DNA of 64,000 nucleotides, from assembly GCA_001632435.1 (NCBI GenBank), contig KV423944.1, forward strand, positions 9,540-73,539, in the 5' to 3' direction. The notes beneath the pieces were generated by a model. That model had not been told where the DNA came from and made no database searches. It worked only from the letters and a program-made list of their open reading frames with translations. A program made the position numbers and the translations under genes. Shown in pieces: positions 58,938-64,000 of the stretch. The number at the start of each line of letters is the position of its first letter. Within the stretch, counting starts at the first letter, position 1. Origin of the DNA: Calocera cornea HHB12733 (Eukaryota; Basidiomycota; Dacrymycetes; Dacrymycetales; Dacrymycetaceae).

Positions 58938-59856
58938 ATGGGCCAGACTGCCTCCCAGCCCTCGCCCGTTTCCGAGCCCAAGCTGCCGGCCGGTCACCCG
59001 CCGATCGGCGCTGCTGCTGCTGCCGCCGCGTCCTCCCCACCGCCGGGATGCCCCATGCACGCCTCCTCCCCTCCCCCTCCCGCCCAATGCCCCGTCGCCC
59101 ACCACCCCACCGCATCCACCTCCGCACCCGCGCAGTGCCCCATCGCACACGACGCCTCCGCGCTCAACCCGCTCAACCAGATGCCCACCCTGGCCCAAAC
59201 ACCCGCGCCGAACCAGCGCGTCCTCCTCCCGCTCGAGCGCACCGTCTCCTCCATCCCGCGGCCCCCCTCCCCCGAGCCAGGCGCAGAGGTGCCCACGCGC
59301 TGGGAGTACCCGAGCCCGCAGCAGTTCTATAATGCGCTGGTGAGGAAGGGGTGGGAGACCCCCGAGGAGAGCGTCGTCAGCATGGTCGAGATCCACAACT
59401 TCCTGAACGAGGCCGCGTGGGGCGAGGTGCTCAAGTGGGAGGCGCGTTACCCGTAAGTTCATGGCCCCCATGCCCCAGGTCCGATGTATACCCAGCTGAC
59501 ACACGTGTAGGAACGCCGACCTGGGCAAGATCGAGCTCTCGCGGTTCATGGGCAAGCCCGGGCAGCTCTCCCCAAAGGCGCGCATCCACCTGCTCGGCGC
59601 CTACTTCTTCCCGTCGCACTTCTCCTCCGAGCCGCCCTTCGACAGGCACGACTGGGTCGTCCGCCGCCCGTCGGGCGAGGAGGTCCGCTACGTCATCGAC
59701 TACTACTCGGCGCCGCCCGAGCCGGACGGCAGCCCGGTGTTCTCCTTGGACGTCAGGCCCGCACTCGATAGCGTCGGGAGCATCAAGGAGCGGATCGTGG
59801 CTGCGGCCGAGGGCGCGTGGAGGGATTGGAAGAAGGAGGAGACAGATCGTCATTGA
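58938..59856 (+). CDS. CYC3: Cytochrome c heme lyase (holocytochrome c synthase)
   Basis: Mitochondrial intermembrane-space enzyme that attaches heme to cytochrome c. Two exons, 58938-59452 and 59511-59856, give 286 residues. The N-terminal 80 residues are Pro/Ala-rich and carry three CP heme-binding motifs (GCPMHA, QCPVAH, QCPIAH). The catalytic region has WEYPSPQQFYNALVRKGWET, VVSMVEIHNFLNEAAWGEVL, ARIHLLGAYFFPSHFSSEPP (with the conserved lyase histidine region), HDWVVRRPSGEEVRYVIDYY and SLDVRPALDSVGSIKERI. No cleavable presequence, as usual for this family. Convergent with the MsrB gene, stops 217 bp apart. Confidence 0.94.
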
Positions 59857-60072
59857 GCTCATCGACGCCGTCTATCTTGCCTTGCCTTCGTACTGTGTTC
59901 ATGCTGTAATTGTTGGTTTCCTCCTTAATCGCCACTCTCGGATCGGCTGCCTCCTTACAACCTCACACCGGTTTTGGAGTAACCAGATAATTTCATAGTT
60001 CGGCTTATACAGTGTCGTCAAGCAGTTGCAGTTCTAAGCATACAGGTACCCATCAACCCTCTTCCCGCCGTC

Positions 60073-60725
60073 TCAGAGCTCGTCCTTGCCATTCTCCTTA
60101 GCCGCCTTAGCCTTCTCCGCCTCATCCTTGGAGAAGTCCAAGGAGACACTGTTAACACAGTGCCTCTCATCGGTGGGCGTAGCGAACCCCTCTCCCTTAA
60201 ACACGTGTCCCAAATGGCCCCCGCACGCCGCGCACGTAATCTCCGTGCGGGTCATGCCCATGCTCCTGTCCTCGTGCCTGACCACAGCGCCGGGGATGGC
60301 GTCGAAGAAGGCGGGCCAGCCGCACCCGCTGTCGAACTTGGTCGTGGACTTGTAGAGCGGGGTGCCGCACGCTGCGCACGTGTACACACCGGGCTCGGAG
60401 AAGTGGTTGTATTTGCCCGTGTTGGGCATCTCGGTGCCTTTCTGGCGGAGGATGCGGAACTGCCTCAGCATTAGCATATACATTCTCGGTTCCGTGGGAG
60501 CAGGGAACGTACCTGCTCCTTGTTCAAAACCGCCCTCCACTCGGCATCGCTCTTCTGCTTGCTTCCATTCGCGGCCATATTCTCGTTCGTATTCTGGTTC
60601 GTGTTCTGGTTCGGGTTGCTAGAGGCTTGTCGGGCGAAGAGCGCGGACGCTGCTAAGGCTGATGTTCTGGGGATGGGCTGGTGGAGGAGCTCACGGGATG
60701 TGCGGGCAAAGATGCGGCTGAACAT
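60073..60725 (-). CDS. msrB: Peptide methionine-R-sulfoxide reductase (MsrB)
   Basis: Repairs oxidised methionine in proteins. ATG 60725 opens MFSRIFARTSRELLHQPIPR, a mitochondrial-type targeting peptide; an Asn/Gln-rich stretch and a second ATG (MAANGSKQKSDAEW, near 60580) follow. After an intron (about 60511-60458) come FRILRQKGTEMPNTGKYNHF, YTCAACGTPLYKS, SGCGWPAFF, TCAACGGHLGHVF and the catalytic RHCVNSVSLDF. The two CxxC zinc pairs and the active-site cysteine are intact. The C-terminus is Lys/Glu-rich. The two ATGs could allow mitochondrial and cytosolic forms. Confidence 0.94.
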
Positions 60726-62638
60726 GAACAGCGCGAGGAGGAGGAGGGTTATAAGCGCGCGGGGGGGACGCCGTCGCACGTTACTTTGTGGAAGGTGCTG
60801 GTTGCCTGGAAGCTTGACTGGCTGGATGAGGCCGCGGTAGGTGGTTGGTAAGAAGGAAGCAGGGTGCGGTGCTAGTAAGCCCTGGCGCTGCTGCAGCCTT
60901 ATTCAGTACCCGCCAGAGCCTGGGAAAGGCTGACCAACGCACCTCGAGCTGGCTGTCGTTGCTGGTGAGTGGGATGCGCAAGGCGGTGAGCAGGAGGGAT
61001 CGAGGGCACCGCTGCCGCTCGATGCGATGCGATGCGGGGAGGGCGCGGGCTGACGTCAGATGACACATCAGGTCCGCGGCGCGGAGGCACGGGGCCGACG
61101 AGACACGGAGACACGGAACGAACGGAGCCGAGCATCGGCGTCTCTGGTCGGAAGAGCCGTACTGTAGCCGCAGGTTGCAGTGCCTGACGGTGTTGCTATA
61201 GCAAAATCAGAACAGAAAATACATCGCACAAGTAAACGGTACAAGTACAGGCGCGTTGGGACCTGCCTTGACCCTCGCGAACAGCCTCCGCCCACCCAGA
61301 ATTCGAAACAGAGCCTCGGCATCTTTCGCGTCTTTCGAACGTATGCGTTGCCGTCGCCCGTCGCCTCTCCTTGAGTTCTCGGCCGGCCTCCGACCCTTCG
61401 CCCGCTCCTACTCCGGCGCGGCCTGCTCCGACCCTCTCGCCTGCCGTGACGCCGTCCATCGGCGTTCCCCGGCGCGACCACAACTCGCTCAGAGACAGCC
61501 CAACAGCGGAGAGGAAGGCTCACGTGGCAAGTGGAAGTCGTCTGCTGCCAATCGCGATCCTATTCTGTGCCAGCTCGGTGTCAGGAAGACGCCGCCGTGA
61601 TCTATTGAAGGATCGCATTCGGGCTTGCCAGTGGGTCTGACGGGCGGCTACTCTGGGAACTGCGCTCGCACACCAATAGCTCTCTGATACGGAATTTTGT
61701 TCCTCAGACCAAGGCACTGTAATTTCGGGGTGGCTCGAGACGCCGCTTTCTATTTCGAGCTGCCCGGATCGCCCGGGCTAGCCGAGGAACGCGCTGCGGC
61801 TGATGCCAGCGAGGGTGCGCGCGTGCCCTCGCAGCATCGCGTTACCTCATCCGACCGCGAAAACAAAGATCAAGTCCTCAAAATATCATCCGGCCGTCAT
61901 GTCAAGGCCGCCGTTGCGCACCGCTGGCCCAGTGCCCAGTTCCGACAACCCAGCAGCAACGCGTCCAGCAGTCAGCACCCAGCACCAGCCCTCGGCGTCG
62001 AGATCCGGGCAGCCGCGGAGCAGGCGGACGAGGGCAGAAAGCGGGGGACGAAGCGCGAGGGTGTGCGAGCATCGCCAGCGCGCCGGCGCGTTCTTTTTTT
62101 CAGCAATATCGATTCAGCCCGCGAGGGATCATGCACCGCGTTGGGTCTGTGTTCTGCGAGGCCCTGCCCTGTCACGTCGCCTCGCCCTGCCGTTCCGGGC
62201 ACTGTTCCACTGGGTGCACCATGACCCCGGCAGTGACGCAACGCACTGGAGATATTCCGGCTCCCCCCCCGCTGCTGTCCTCCACAATGACCTACGCGCG
62301 CGTCTCTTACCGCCGACGATGTTCCTGGCCAGCACCTACCGGTTGGAGAATTGCATACATGCTTCATATGCGGATTTTACGCCGGTCACCCCCAGATCAG
62401 GTTGTATAAATATCTGTTGCGAGGTGCGCTGGGGATGCCCCGCACTCCACGTCTATTCTGCTCTGCTTAATCTCTCGCACACCGGCCAGCACACCCCCTT
62501 CTGAAACTCTATCCCCCCCAATCGCCCCCCAAACCCGTTCTCCCCGCGCACCAAAAGCTCACCCCCTCCGTACTCCCTTGCTCGCTAGCCTCAAAGACCC
62601 CCTCCCCTCCCCTCCAGCAGTCCTACACTAAACCAAAC
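60726..62638. promoter_or_regulatory. 1.9-kb divergent promoter region, MsrB / sugar transporter
   Basis: No gene is supported. A TATA-like TATAAATA lies at 62405-62412, about 230 bp before the transporter ATG, followed by a strongly pyrimidine-rich leader from about 62500. Open frames on both strands overlap one another and show no family motifs. Confidence 0.5.
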
Positions 62639-64000
62639 ATGGCCGGTGGCGCAGTCACGACTGGCGAGGGCATCGGAAAGCATGGCACGCCCAAGAACCC
62701 CCTCTTCGCCATCTTCCTCGTCGCCTTCGCCGCCTTTGGAGGCATGCTTTACGGCTACGACACTGGTACGATCAGCGGAGTCAAGGTCATGAACGTAAGG
62801 CTTGAGTTTCCCAGCCCTCAATTAGTGTCTGACCAGTTTTACAGGACTGGCTCTGCACTTTCGGAACACCAACACCTGGTGGCGCCGCTCCCTGTGCGAT
62901 CTCGTAAGTTCACCCTTCATAAAGAGCTTCGTCAGGAGCTGACAAGAGTGACTAGAACCTCCGACGAGTCGCTCGTGGTCTCCATCCTCTCTGCTGGTAC
63001 CTTCTTCGGCGCGCTTATCGGCGCGCCTCTCGCCGACTGGATTGGCCGACGAATTGGCCTCATGATCGCGTGTCTCGTCTTCTCCGCCGGAGTCGCTATG
63101 CAAGTGGGCTCCGGAGAGGGTCAGTGGGCTCGTAAGCGGTTTCTCCCAAAAACCCAGGCAGAAACTGAGCCAGGAAACAGTGTTCATTGTCGGTCGTGTT
63201 GTTGCGGGTCTTGGTGTTGGCCTCGTGTCGACGATCATTCCCCTGTACCAGTCCGAATGTGCACCAAAGTGGGTCCGCGGAGCCGTTGTCTCCTGCTACC
63301 AGTGGTTCATCACCATCGGCCTCCTGCTGGCATCTGTTATCAACAACGCAACGCAAGACCGGCCGGACCATTCGTCATACCGGATCCCAATTGCGATTCA
63401 GTTCATTTGGGCGGCTATCCTGTGCTTCGGGATGATCTTCCTGCCGGAGTCCCCGCGTTACCTTGTGGGCAAGGGACGGGACGAGGAGGCCGCCAAAGCT
63501 CTTGGCTTTTTGCTTTCCCTGCCGCCCGATGATGGCACGGTGCAGGAGGAGCTGGCCGACGTCCGCGCCAACTGGATCGAGGAGCAGCAGATGGCCGGCA
63601 CGAGCTGGCTCGCCCTGCTGAGCTGGGGCCGTTCGCGCATCCTCTTCCGGACGTTTGTCGGAACGTGGCTCCAAGCGTAAGTTTGTCTCGCGCTATCGCA
63701 CGGTCTAGCCCTGACCCTTGCATAGTTGGCAACAGCTCACAGGTACTGCGCATGCACCTTCTCTTGGTAGTATGGTCGGCTAATCCTCGTATACAGGCAT
63801 CAACTTCATCTTCTACTACGGCACGACGTTCTTCCAGAATTCGGGTATCCCCAACCCGTTCCTGATTTCCGTCGCCACAAACATTGTCAACGTTTTGTAA
63901 GTGATTTTCTCCGCGGTAATACCGTGTCAACCGCTTATTGATGCCTCTTCCTAGCATGACGATCCCCGGCATTCTCGCTGTGGACCGCCTCGGCCGCCGG
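62639..64000 (+). CDS. MFS sugar (hexose) transporter, cut by the window end
   Basis: Plasma-membrane proton-coupled or facilitative sugar transporter of the MFS sugar-porter family. ATG 62639 gives MAGGAVTTGEGIGKHGTPKN, then the first helix FAAFGGMLYGYDTGTISGVK. An intron at about 62795-62844 precedes a short exon with WLCTFG. Then SDESLVVSILSAGTFFGALI, the loop motif ADWIGRRIGL (near 63040), VFIVGRVVAGLGVGLVSTII (63182), the sugar-porter signature PESPRYLVGKGR (63445) and, after introns, WQQLTGINFIFYYGTTFF (near 63730-63830). The last bases encode AVDRLGRR, the second-half loop motif. Roughly the first 60 per cent is present; the 3' end lies outside. Looks intact. Confidence 0.9.

Overview
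This window is nuclear DNA from a filamentous basidiomycete, most likely an Agaricomycete. Genes are dense, on both strands, and broken by many short introns (about 50-60 nt, GT...AG). The gene set is typically fungal: Mbp1, Kar9, Erg4, GH71 and GH125 enzymes, a Yvc1 channel and a ubiquitin-S27a fusion. Coding DNA is CpG-rich. I saw no bacterial operons, CRISPR array, rRNA or tRNA. Gene limits below come from hand translation and splicing, so internal exon edges are approximate unless stated.

Layout. 1-2490 has no intact gene: a CpG-depleted, decayed stretch (1-1100) followed by a repeat array. 2492-13018 holds a Yvc1-type TRP channel (-), the APSES cell-cycle factor Mbp1 (+) and a Bye1-type PHD/TFIIS/SPOC protein (-). 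13019-14596 is repeat-rich, with a foldback element and a repeat array. 14597-18562 is an intron-rich GH15 enzyme (-). 19051-26188 holds a coiled-coil membrane protein (+), COQ3 (-), MVP1 (+), ERG4 (-) and ubiquitin-S27a (-). 27185-39314 holds a Ubp12-like deubiquitinase (+), a Mutator-transposase-derived zinc-knuckle gene (+) and the RecQ4-like helicase HRQ1 (-). A perfect hairpin plus an interstitial telomeric tract lies between HRQ1 and CCZ1 (+). 43579-50566 holds a GH71 mutanase (+), RFC3 (+) and a GH125/Mug157 mannosidase (-). 50566-60725 holds a KAR9-like protein (-), an NDUFA4-like subunit (-), a PQ-loop protein (-), cytochrome c heme lyase (+) and MsrB (-). The window ends inside an MFS sugar transporter (+).

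The most unusual signal is a dispersed repeat family. Seven intergenic spaces carry arrays of a degenerate decamer close to CGGAAGCAAA (also CGGAGGTAAA). At least five of them end in a shared module resembling GGGAGTAAACGGAGGTATAT followed by TTGTCACGAAACTCGGAAGT. In all five the module faces the 5' end of a gene, and in four it lies within about 190 bp of the start codon. This suggests either a promoter-targeting mobile element or a repeat-built upstream control region.

How the genes may relate: Mbp1 is the DNA-binding subunit of the G1/S factor MBF. Its own upstream region has two ACGCGT boxes, and the replication gene RFC3 has one about 115 bp upstream. Most other genes are unlinked housekeeping functions (mitochondrial COQ3, CYC3, NDUFA4-like and MsrB; endosomal/vacuolar MVP1, CCZ1 and YVC1; wall-active GH71 and GH125).
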